DNA from: Comamonadaceae bacterium OS-1
Lineage (GTDB): Bacteria > Pseudomonadota > Gammaproteobacteria > Burkholderiales > Burkholderiaceae_C
Assembly (NCBI GenBank): GCA_027923965.1
Contig: AP026969.1
Span: 3,782,001-3,846,000 of the forward strand
DNA length: 64,000 bases
Reading direction: 5' to 3'
Positions 1 to 8,064 of this stretch are shown piece after piece. The stretch's first letter is position 1; every line of letters starts with the position of its first letter. The translations under genes and the position numbers were made by a program. A model generated the notes under the pieces. It was not told the origin of the DNA and ran no database searches. It saw nothing but the letters and a program-made list of their open reading frames with translations.

Positions 1-720
1 CACCGAGCGCACGCCGCCTTGCAGTACCTCTACGCCCACTGCCCGCGTGCCTTCAAACACCACGCGCTGCGCATCCACACCGGTGCGCACCTCCAGGTTG
101 GGGCGGGCCCGTGCCGGGGTCAGGAAGGCCTTGGCAGCGCTCCAGCGCCGTCCTTCAAAAATGGTGCGCGGCTGGTAGCCCATGCCGCCCTGGGGGGATG
201 CGTTGACATCTTCGACACGCGGCACACCGGCCTGTTCACCGGCGGTCAGAATCGCCTCGTACAACGGGTTATCGCGCGGGTGCATGGAAATTTTGAGCGG
301 CCCGCCGGTACCGCGCCATTCGGCCTCGCCCAGTTCGTGGTCTTCCATGGCCTTGTAGCAGCGGCCAATATCCGACCAGCCCCAGCCAGTGCAGCCTGCG
401 GCCGCCCAGTCGTCGTACTCAGATGGCAGGCCGCGCATGTAGACCATGCCGTTGACCGAACTGGAGCCGCCGAGTGCGCGGCCCTTGAGCCATTCTTCCT
501 GGCCGCGCCCCGGCCCCATCGAGGCCTTGTAGCTCCAGACATGGGGGTTGGCCGGGTCCAGCAGCTTGCCAATGCCGCGCGGCATGTGGACCATGGGGCT
601 GGTGTCAGGCGGGCCGCTTTCCAGCAGCAGCACCCGGCAGGCGGGGTCGCGTGACAGCTCGCTGGCCAGCACGCAGCCGGACGAACCGGCCCCCACGATC
701 ACATAGTCAAACTCGTTCAT
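1..720 (-). CDS. GMC-family FAD oxidoreductase (choline/alcohol dehydrogenase-like), C-terminus outside window
   Basis: The reading frame starts at an ATG at 720 and runs off the left edge, so 240 N-terminal residues are visible. The first residues contain the FAD-binding Rossmann motif VIVGAGSSGCVLASEL. About residue 80 carries the second GMC signature, GRALGGSSSVNGMVYMRG. This architecture is that of flavin alcohol dehydrogenases such as AlkJ and choline dehydrogenase, which oxidise a primary alcohol to an aldehyde. The substrate cannot be told from the visible half. It lies 14 bp downstream of the DUF1329 gene on the same strand, so it probably belongs to one operon with the DUF1302 and DUF1329 genes and the TetR gene. 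A role in oxidising a hydrophobic substrate handled by those envelope proteins is inference. Confidence 0.9.
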   Translation of the reverse strand, partial: MNEFDYVIVGAGSSGCVLASELSRDPACRVLLLESGPPDTSPMVHMPRGIGKLLDPANPHVWSYKASMGPGRGQEEWLKGRALGGSSSVNGMVYMRGLPSEYDDWAAAGCTGWGWSDIGRCYKAMEDHELGEAEWRGTGGPLKISMHPRDNPLYEAILTAGEQAGVPRVEDVNASPQGGMGYQPRTIFEGRRWSAAKAFLTPARARPNLEVRTGVDAQRVVFEGTRAVGVEVLQGGVRSV

Positions 721-734
721 GGTGGGCGGTCCGG

Positions 735-2093
735 TTAGCGCACGGTTTCGCGGCCAACGATGGCCTCGGCGCTCATGTCGGTCTCGGGCAGGTTCTTGGG
801 CGAGATCTGGTAGGCCCCATCGCCGATCAGCAGCATCATGCGTTTGCTGAAGTCGTAGGTGATGGTCTTGCCGCTGTACGGGGTGGTGTGGTCGTACAGC
901 TGGATGGTGGTCTGGAACATGCCACGGTACAGCTCGCCATTCTTGTCAAACGCATCGAACATGCCCGCACCGGTGCCGTCCTCGTCGATGTAGTAGGTGC
1001 GCTTGGCATAGGCATGGCGCTGGCCCGCCTTGAGGGTGGACTCGACCACCCAGACGCGGTGCAGCTCCCAGCGCTCGCAGGTCGGGTTCAGGTGGGTGCC
1101 CACAAAATGCTCCGCCCCCTTGCACTCGCCGTAGAACTTGTAGCTGTTGTACGGGATCAGCATCTCCTTGCGGCCCACCAGCTTGAAGTCGAAGCGGTCC
1201 ATCTTGCCGGAGAACAGGAACAACTCGTCGAACAAGGTAACCCCGCCCAGCTGCGATACCGGTGTGTCATAGGCAAACTCGGGGGCCAGCTTCACGCGGC
1301 GCTGGCCGGGCGAATAGTTGAAGGCGCGGCGCGGCTTGGCATCCATGTCCAGGTAGTCGGTCAGCATGGTCATCTGTCCGGAGATGCGCGACGGCGCCTT
1401 GGCCACCGAATAGGTGCGCAAAATCATGTTCACGTCGCGGTCTTTCTGGTCCATCTGGAAGTAAGGCCGCTCGGTACGGGTGAACTGGTCGGACACCACC
1501 GTGGGCGAGCCGTTGGAATCCACCAGCCAGCTCAGGCCGTGTTCGGTGGTCACATCGGTGGCCACGCTGTAGCGCAGCGTGAGGTTCCACATCACCTCGT
1601 AGCCGTTTTTAGGGATGGGGAACGGGATACCGCCACGGCAGGCGGCATCGACCGAGAAGTAGTCCTTGCTGCCTGCGCAGGTGGTGGCGTTGCGCACCGT
1701 GGCCTTGAGCACCGAATCTGGGTAGGCGGCCGACCGGTGGGTGGGGAACACGTCGATGTAGTAGTCGGCGTAGGTTTTAAGCAGGTACTTTTGCGATTCG
1801 CTGAGCTTCTCGGCGTACTGCGCCATGTTCTTGCCATCGATGCGGTACAGCGGCTTTTCGCCCGCGAACGGGTCGGCCCAGTAGCCACTGGCGGGCTTGA
1901 AGTTGGCCGGGGCCTTGGTCTGCCCGCCGGTGTATTCGGGGATGGTGCCCTCTTTGTTACCGGCCTTGATGGCACCAAAATCGGTGAGTGTGGTGCCTAG
2001 GGCCTTGGCCTCTTCGGCCGATACGGACGCGTGGCCGGGGCTGGCCAGGGCGAGCAGGCTGGCCGCCATCAACAGTGCAATAGGTTTTTTCAT
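735..2093 (-). CDS. DUF1329 domain-containing periplasmic/outer-membrane protein
   Basis: This 452-residue protein has a clear Sec signal peptide, with a Lys-Lys start, a hydrophobic stretch and cleavage near GHA-SV at about residue 23. The mature part, beginning SAEEAKALGTTLTDFGAIK and carrying a GTIPEYTGG segment, matches my knowledge of the DUF1329 family. Those proteins are usually encoded next to DUF1302 proteins, as here, where the DUF1302 gene is 38 bp upstream. The pair is common in Pseudomonas and Burkholderiales near genes for hydrophobic compounds, but its biochemical role is not established to my knowledge. The genes are co-oriented with a GMC oxidoreductase downstream and a TetR regulator upstream, so they are likely co-transcribed. 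Confidence 0.9.
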   Translation of the reverse strand: MKKPIALLMAASLLALASPGHASVSAEEAKALGTTLTDFGAIKAGNKEGTIPEYTGGQTKAPANFKPASGYWADPFAGEKPLYRIDGKNMAQYAEKLSESQKYLLKTYADYYIDVFPTHRSAAYPDSVLKATVRNATTCAGSKDYFSVDAACRGGIPFPIPKNGYEVMWNLTLRYSVATDVTTEHGLSWLVDSNGSPTVVSDQFTRTERPYFQMDQKDRDVNMILRTYSVAKAPSRISGQMTMLTDYLDMDAKPRRAFNYSPGQRRVKLAPEFAYDTPVSQLGGVTLFDELFLFSGKMDRFDFKLVGRKEMLIPYNSYKFYGECKGAEHFVGTHLNPTCERWELHRVWVVESTLKAGQRHAYAKRTYYIDEDGTGAGMFDAFDKNGELYRGMFQTTIQLYDHTTPYSGKTITYDFSKRMMLLIGDGAYQISPKNLPETDMSAEAIVGRETVR

Positions 2094-2131
2094 GTCTCTG
2101 TGTCTTTCTTGAAAATGTGGTGCGGGGCAGA

Positions 2132-3811
2132 TCAGAAGCTGGTCTTGTAGGTAAACACCAGCCAGCTACGGTCGTTGGTGGCCGGGCCACCGCTACCACC
2201 CACCAGCGTGCTGCCCGAGGGGTCATACTTGGCACGGGCATGCGAGTCGGAATACAGCAGCTGGAACTCATGCTTTTGCGCATAGGTGGCCTTGGCACCG
2301 ATCGACCAGGTCAGCGCGCCTTCGTTGCCGCCACCGGACGAAGCTGCATTGCCGTGCAGGCCGTAGTTCAGCGACATCGGGAACTCCAGGTCCACCGACG
2401 GGGCCACCTGCAGGTACTGCGGCGTGAAAACCATGCCCATGCCCAGGTAGTCCTTGGTGGAGCAACCGTCGCTCTTGTTGCCCTGGGCACCGGCCGGGTT
2501 CACGCAGGCGGCACTGCCGGCACGCTGGTAGTACGACTCGTTGGAGGTGACTTTTTGCAGGCGGCTGTAAGCCACTTCGGCCAGCAGCGAGCCGGTGTCG
2601 AACAAGGGCGTCTTGGGCAGCAGGTACACGCCGTTGACCAGCGCATGCCAGGTGTCGCCCCGCGGGCCTTCGTTGGTCGCCGGGTTGAAGCCCGCAGCGT
2701 TCAGTGCGCCGTCTTTGCGGTACGACACCTCAGCCCCCACGCTGACTGGGCCTACTACCCGCGCAAAGCTGGTGCCCAGCATCTGCACTTTCTTGGGATA
2801 GACCAGTTGGTAGCCGGTGGGCACGGTGCCGACACCGGGGATGGCGACAAAGTTGTTGACGTTGGGCGCGAACCAGGGGTTGTAGTCGTCAAACCGGCGA
2901 TAGTACAGGCCCAGCGTCGATTCAATGGATTCGGCGTTCAGCTTGGCGCTCAGGCCGAAGTTGCCGGTGTTCTTGGGCTTGATGGACTCGTTCCGGTTGA
3001 GGGAGAAACCGGGGGCCAGCGGCAGGCGGTCTGGTCCTTCAAAAAAGAAATCGGCCGGGCCGAAGTAGGTGCCACCATAGGGCAGGCGCGAAGGCTTCCA
3101 CTCCAGAAAATACTGCGCCGCCAGCGACAGGTTGGGCGTGGGCTGGAACTTCATGTACACCTGCCCCAGTGGCAGGAATACTTCTTTCAGCTCGATGCCG
3201 GGGCTGGTCACCGCCTTCACGCCGTCCACCGGCGACTGCGAGTACGAAATGGCATGCGCGCCCAGCAAATAGGCTTCGCCCCAGTAGTTGGTGAGTCGGC
3301 CCACTTTCAGGTTAGCCGGCTTGTCGCCGATGCGGAAGTTGGTCCACACAAAGGCATCCAGAAACTCGGCCGACGGGCCACGGGTGTAGCGCTTGACGGT
3401 GCTGTTGTACTGGTCGTTGTTGTAGCTGCTGGTATAGCCAGGCACGTTGGTGCGCACCGAGGTGTCGTTGTAAGACGCGTCATACCAGCCTGCGGCGCTG
3501 ACCCGGGCACCGAAGTCGTTTTTGTAGCTCACGTCCAGCTCGCTCAGGATGTCCAGGCGCTTGGTGACGAAGTCGCCCCGGCCAAACTTGCCATCGGACT
3601 CGTCGTAGTTGGGGTTATTCAGAATGCGGCTGTCGGGCTTGCCGGTACGCACACCGGCGTTGAGGCGAATGGTGTTGTCCCAGCGGACGGTCACGTCGGG
3701 CGAGCCCGTGTCGATCTGGATGGCGAGCGCTGGCAGGGCGCAGCCTGCGGCACAGCTGAGCAGGCCCGCACGCAGCATGCGCTGCCGTGGAGAGTGGGTT
3801 TTTTTGGGCAT
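2132..3811 (-). CDS. DUF1302 family outer-membrane protein
   Basis: This 559-residue protein has a long basic leader with a Sec-type hydrophobic stretch, cleaved near residue 30 (PALA-IQ). The mature part is rich in Tyr, Asn, Gly and alternating hydrophobic residues and ends in an aromatic (TYKTSF). That pattern is typical of an outer-membrane beta-barrel with a C-terminal Phe assembly signal. The opening RWDNTIRLNAGVRTG and FGRGDFVTKRLDILSELD resemble the DUF1302 family. Partner DUF1329 lies immediately downstream. A channel or receptor for a hydrophobic growth substrate is a reasonable inference, but no substrate can be assigned. AAGAGACA precedes the ATG at 3811 as a plausible ribosome site. 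Confidence 0.88.
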   Translation of the reverse strand: MPKKTHSPRQRMLRAGLLSCAAGCALPALAIQIDTGSPDVTVRWDNTIRLNAGVRTGKPDSRILNNPNYDESDGKFGRGDFVTKRLDILSELDVSYKNDFGARVSAAGWYDASYNDTSVRTNVPGYTSSYNNDQYNSTVKRYTRGPSAEFLDAFVWTNFRIGDKPANLKVGRLTNYWGEAYLLGAHAISYSQSPVDGVKAVTSPGIELKEVFLPLGQVYMKFQPTPNLSLAAQYFLEWKPSRLPYGGTYFGPADFFFEGPDRLPLAPGFSLNRNESIKPKNTGNFGLSAKLNAESIESTLGLYYRRFDDYNPWFAPNVNNFVAIPGVGTVPTGYQLVYPKKVQMLGTSFARVVGPVSVGAEVSYRKDGALNAAGFNPATNEGPRGDTWHALVNGVYLLPKTPLFDTGSLLAEVAYSRLQKVTSNESYYQRAGSAACVNPAGAQGNKSDGCSTKDYLGMGMVFTPQYLQVAPSVDLEFPMSLNYGLHGNAASSGGGNEGALTWSIGAKATYAQKHEFQLLYSDSHARAKYDPSGSTLVGGSGGPATNDRSWLVFTYKTSF

Positions 3812-3920
3812 GGTCTTGTCTCTTTTTTCTAGGGGTGGGTCAAAAAATGGCCAAGCTGCGCCCAGCCCACCGTGGCAGGTGGGTCGGCAAAGATGGGCCA
3901 GAACGGGAAGACGGACGGCG

Positions 3921-4616
3921 CTAGCGCGGCATGGCGACCACCTCCTGCGCAGCGGCGGTCAGGGGCAGACCGGTTGCCAGGAAGCCGCGCAGCACCACCA
4001 GCAGCATTTCTGCGGTGTGGGGGCGGGGGCGGCGGTCGGGGGTCATGGGGCTGGGCAGGCTGAGCGACATGCTCATGGCCAGCAGAATTTCGGCAAGGTC
4101 TTCGAACGAGGCGGTGGGGGTCTTACCCACCCGCTCGAACATGCGCGACAAAAACAGGCAGCACACCGATTTGATGCCTTCGTGGTAGTGCCGGTACTCT
4201 TCGGCCAGCACCGGGTCGCGCAGGGCGCAAAGGTAGATCTCGATGCTGATCAGCGCCCACAGGCCGTCGGGGTCGAACTGGGCGGCGCGCAGGTCCATTG
4301 CGTGCAGGGCATCTTCCACGTCGGTGGACTCGTCGGCCAGGCGCACCCAGTGGGGCGACTCGTTCACCATCTTGCTGCGCATCAGGTCCAGCAGCAGAGA
4401 TTCCTTGTTGGTGAAATTGGCGTAGAACGCGCCCCGGGTGAAGCCTGCGGCCTCGGCAATGCGTTCGGCCGAGGTACCGGCCACGCCACGCAACGCAAAT
4501 TCGGTCAACGCCGCGGCCCGCAGCAGCTCCTTGGTCTGCTCGCGGCTTTCTTCGCGGCTCAGACGCTGGCGGGGTTTGGGTTGGGGTGCAGTGGGGTCGG
4601 ATGATTTCAGATGCAT
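3921..4616 (-). CDS. TetR/AcrR family transcriptional regulator
   Basis: This is a 231-residue protein with an N-terminal TetR helix-turn-helix at about residues 28-75. It is recognisable from TKELLRAAALTEFALRGVA, SAERIAEAAGFTRGAFYANF and the following KESLLLDLM. The C-terminal two thirds are a helical ligand-binding region that I cannot assign to a subfamily. It lies 109 bp upstream of the DUF1302 gene on the same strand, which makes it the likely local repressor of the DUF1302-DUF1329-GMC operon. The ATG at 4616 gives the conventional short basic N-terminus. The upstream region is AT-rich and probably holds its promoter. Confidence 0.9.
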   Translation of the reverse strand: MHLKSSDPTAPQPKPRQRLSREESREQTKELLRAAALTEFALRGVAGTSAERIAEAAGFTRGAFYANFTNKESLLLDLMRSKMVNESPHWVRLADESTDVEDALHAMDLRAAQFDPDGLWALISIEIYLCALRDPVLAEEYRHYHEGIKSVCCLFLSRMFERVGKTPTASFEDLAEILLAMSMSLSLPSPMTPDRRPRPHTAEMLLVVLRGFLATGLPLTAAAQEVVAMPR

Positions 4617-4720
4617 GTATGAATCTTAGTTCTTGCATGCATCTAAATAATGGGGACTTACCCGGAGTTGTACAAATTTCTGGTATGTGTACTTTTTAAA
4701 AAGACAAATTTCAAGTATAA

Positions 4721-4760
4721 AAAAAGCTGCCTGTGCTTATCAATCCAGCACAGACAGCTC
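4721..4760 (-). terminator. Rho-independent terminator of the asparaginase gene, formed by a dispersed repeat copy
   Basis: Read on the minus strand, arms GCTGTCTGTGCT and AGCACAGGCAGC (11 of 12 pair) enclose a 9-base loop, followed by seven Ts. It lies about 50 bp after the asparaginase stop. The neighbouring TTAGATAGCAAAC and the stem sequence mark it as a copy of the dispersed repeat found elsewhere in the window. Confidence 0.85.
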
Positions 4761-4808
4761 TTCATTAGATAGCAAACGGCTTGTCAGCCGCACGCACATC
4801 GCCAGGGA

Positions 4809-5897
<1,089 letters not shown>

Positions 5898-5922
5898 TCA
5901 GGTGAAATGGTTGGGAGACAAA

Positions 5923-5942
5923 GCACCTCGTTTTCGAGGTGC
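5923..5942 (-). terminator. Perfect 8-bp hairpin between the monooxygenase and asparaginase genes
   Basis: GCACCTCG and CGAGGTGC flank a four-base loop. On the minus strand the stem is followed by TTTG only, so it is a weak terminator for the upstream monooxygenase gene. It could instead be a leader or operator element for ansB, whose ATG is 35 bp further on. Confidence 0.5.
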
Positions 5943-6051
5943 CTGATGGTAGCGATGGACACCGGAAATGGGTATGCAAGTCCCATGCCTTGTGCGTATA
6001 ACCCCGTCACACTCCGGTCATAAGCTTATGTTGCACACCGCTACCGCCCCA

Positions 6052-7854
6052 CTACTTCAGGTGGTGCACCGGCCCCATGCCGTACACGGGGGTGGGTATA
6101 CCCTCCATGCGCGCCTTCAATTGCAGCGCCAGAAACTCCGAATAGTGGCGCGACTGGTGCATGTTGCCGCCGTGGAACCACATCTGCGGCTGCGCGGTGG
6201 GCTTCCACATATTGCGCAGCTCGCCCTCCCACGGGCCGGGGTCCTTGGTGGTACCGGAGCCCAGCCCCCAGCACTTGCCCACCCGGTCGGCCACCTCCTG
6301 CGACACCAGCTTGGCGACCCAGCCGTTCATCGAGCCGTAGCCGGTGGCGTAGACCACCAGGTCGGCCGGTAGCTCGGAGCCGTCGGTAAAGCTGACCGAA
6401 TGCGGGTTCAGCCGCTCGATATTCACCCCGCTCTTGAGCTTGATGCGCCCATCGGCCACCAGCTCGGAAGCGCCCACGTCGATGTAGTAGCCCGAGCCGC
6501 GCCGCAGGTACTTCATGAACAGGCCCGAGCCGTCTTCGCCAAAGTCAAGCAGAAAGCCCGCCCGCTCAAGCCGGGCGTAAAAGTCGGCATCGCGCTGTTT
6601 CATTGCGTCGTACACCGGGATGTGGAAGGTATGCATGATCTTGTAGGGCACCGAAGCAAAGGTCAGGTCGGCCTGGTTGGTGGTCACGCCTTTGGCAATC
6701 GCGTCCTCGGAATACAGCCCGCCCAGGGCCAGCTCCATCAGTGAATCCGAGCGCGCGATGTGGGTGCTGGAACGCTGCACCATGGTCACGTCGGCCCCGT
6801 TTTCCCACAGGTCGGCGCAGATGTCGTGGGCCGAATTATTGGAGCCCAGCACCACCACCTTCTTGCCCGCGTAGGCCTCGCCGCCCGGGTGCTGGCTGGA
6901 ATGGTGCTGCGCGCCCTGGAAGGTCTCCGCACCGGCCACCTTGGGCACATTGGCAAAGCCCGACACGCCCAGCGCAAACACCAGTTGCTTGGGCCGCAGC
7001 ACCACCTGGCGGCCTTCGCGCAGCACGGTCACGGTCCATTCCTGGGTGGCTTCATCGAACTGCGCGCTCTGGCATTCGGTGGAGCTCCAGTAGTTCAGCT
7101 CCATCACCTTGGTGTACATCTCCAGCCAGTCGCCCACCTTGTCCTTGGGGGTAAACACTGGCCAGTCGTCGGGAAACGGCAGGTAGGGCATGTGGTCGTA
7201 CCAGACCGGGTCGTGCAGGCACAGCGACTTGTAGCGGTTGCGCCACGAGTCCCCGGCACGCGGGTTTTTCTCGATGATCAGCGTGGGCACACCCAGCCGC
7301 TTGAGCCGCGCGCCCAGGCCGATACCACCCTGCCCGCCGCCGATGATGACCACGTAGGGCTGCTCGGTAGTACCCAATGCCGCCTCCTGCTGCGTCTTGC
7401 GTTCCAGCCAGTTCTGCCGGTTTTTCTGCGCGCCATGCTCTGCGCCCTTGATGCGGCGTGGCCCCTTTTTCTCTTCAAAGCCCTTGAGCTCGGTCATGGT
7501 GGTCAGCAGCGTCCAGCACAGGCCGGCCTTCAAACGGATCTGGCCGCGCCCGCGCGCTACCGCCGTCTCGAAGGTGAACCAGGCCTCGACCAGGTCGCCG
7601 GCGGCACTGGCCTCGCCCTCGACCTGCCAGTGGCCGGGCTGCACGCGCGCCAGCGTGCTGTCCAACAGGTCGCGGATCTGGTCGCGGCCCTCCACGGTTT
7701 TGATGTTCCAGGTGAAGGCGACCAGGTCGCGCCAGTAGCTCTCGGGCGCGAACAAGGCCAGCGCGCCGTCCACGTCGTGCGCCGTGAGCGCCGCGCCAAA
7801 GCGGTCCAGCCAGGCTTGCACCTGCTGGCGGGGGGAATGCACAGAATCGGTCAT
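6052..7854 (-). CDS. Flavin-containing monooxygenase with N-terminal SnoaL/NTF2-like domain
   Basis: I chose the ATG at 7854 because GGAGACA stands 7 bp before it; this gives 600 residues. Residues 1-125 look like a SnoaL/NTF2-like fold (DRFGAALTAHDVDGALALF, then a WRDLVAFTWN segment). The rest is a class B flavoprotein monooxygenase. It has an FAD site IIGGGQGGIGLGARL at 170-184, an NADPH site VVVLGSNNSAHD at 333-344, and between them the fingerprint FQGAQHHSSQH at 312-322. The last fingerprint position is His, where Baeyer-Villiger enzymes have Trp and FMOs Tyr or Phe, so the reaction class is open. A sigma54 promoter and a palindrome lie directly upstream, next to an AcoR-like activator gene. 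Expression is therefore probably induced by the unknown substrate. Confidence 0.88.
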   Translation of the reverse strand: MTDSVHSPRQQVQAWLDRFGAALTAHDVDGALALFAPESYWRDLVAFTWNIKTVEGRDQIRDLLDSTLARVQPGHWQVEGEASAAGDLVEAWFTFETAVARGRGQIRLKAGLCWTLLTTMTELKGFEEKKGPRRIKGAEHGAQKNRQNWLERKTQQEAALGTTEQPYVVIIGGGQGGIGLGARLKRLGVPTLIIEKNPRAGDSWRNRYKSLCLHDPVWYDHMPYLPFPDDWPVFTPKDKVGDWLEMYTKVMELNYWSSTECQSAQFDEATQEWTVTVLREGRQVVLRPKQLVFALGVSGFANVPKVAGAETFQGAQHHSSQHPGGEAYAGKKVVVLGSNNSAHDICADLWENGADVTMVQRSSTHIARSDSLMELALGGLYSEDAIAKGVTTNQADLTFASVPYKIMHTFHIPVYDAMKQRDADFYARLERAGFLLDFGEDGSGLFMKYLRRGSGYYIDVGASELVADGRIKLKSGVNIERLNPHSVSFTDGSELPADLVVYATGYGSMNGWVAKLVSQEVADRVGKCWGLGSGTTKDPGPWEGELRNMWKPTAQPQMWFHGGNMHQSRHYSEFLALQLKARMEGIPTPVYGMGPVHHLK

Positions 7855-7914
7855 ACAGCTTGTCTCCGTTATCGTTGGGAAGTTCGTCACCGGGTGGTCC
7901 CGGCTAGCTCTTAC

Positions 7915-7930
7915 CGCAAACGCCGTGCCC
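7915..7930 (-). promoter_or_regulatory. Predicted sigma54 (-24/-12) promoter of the flavin monooxygenase gene
   Basis: Minus-strand sequence reads GGGCACG, four bases, then TTGCG. Compared with TGGCACG-N4-TTGCW it keeps the invariant GG and GC with exactly ten bases between them. It lies 61-76 bp upstream of the ATG at 7854. The adjacent gene encodes a sigma54 activator. Confidence 0.8.
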
Positions 7931-8029
7931 GGCGACACCGCCGCCGAGACCAGAATGCAAGCTGTTGATTCAATTGAATTTTTACCGCGTCGGCGGGCCC
8001 AACGCCGCCAGGTGCAGCTGTCACAACGG

Positions 8030-8064
8030 GACAGGTGTCACAGGCCCCGGCTGTGACACCTGTC
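8030..8064. promoter_or_regulatory. Palindromic upstream activating sequence for the sigma54 activator
   Basis: A perfect inverted repeat has 14-base arms GACAGGTGTCACAG and CTGTGACACCTGTC around a 7-base centre. A further TGTCACA half-site lies at 8019. It is about 110-130 bp upstream of the -24/-12 promoter, the usual enhancer distance. It overlaps the stop codon of the regulator gene. No T-run follows on either strand, so it is not a typical terminator. Binding by the neighbouring regulator is inferred. Confidence 0.7.
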
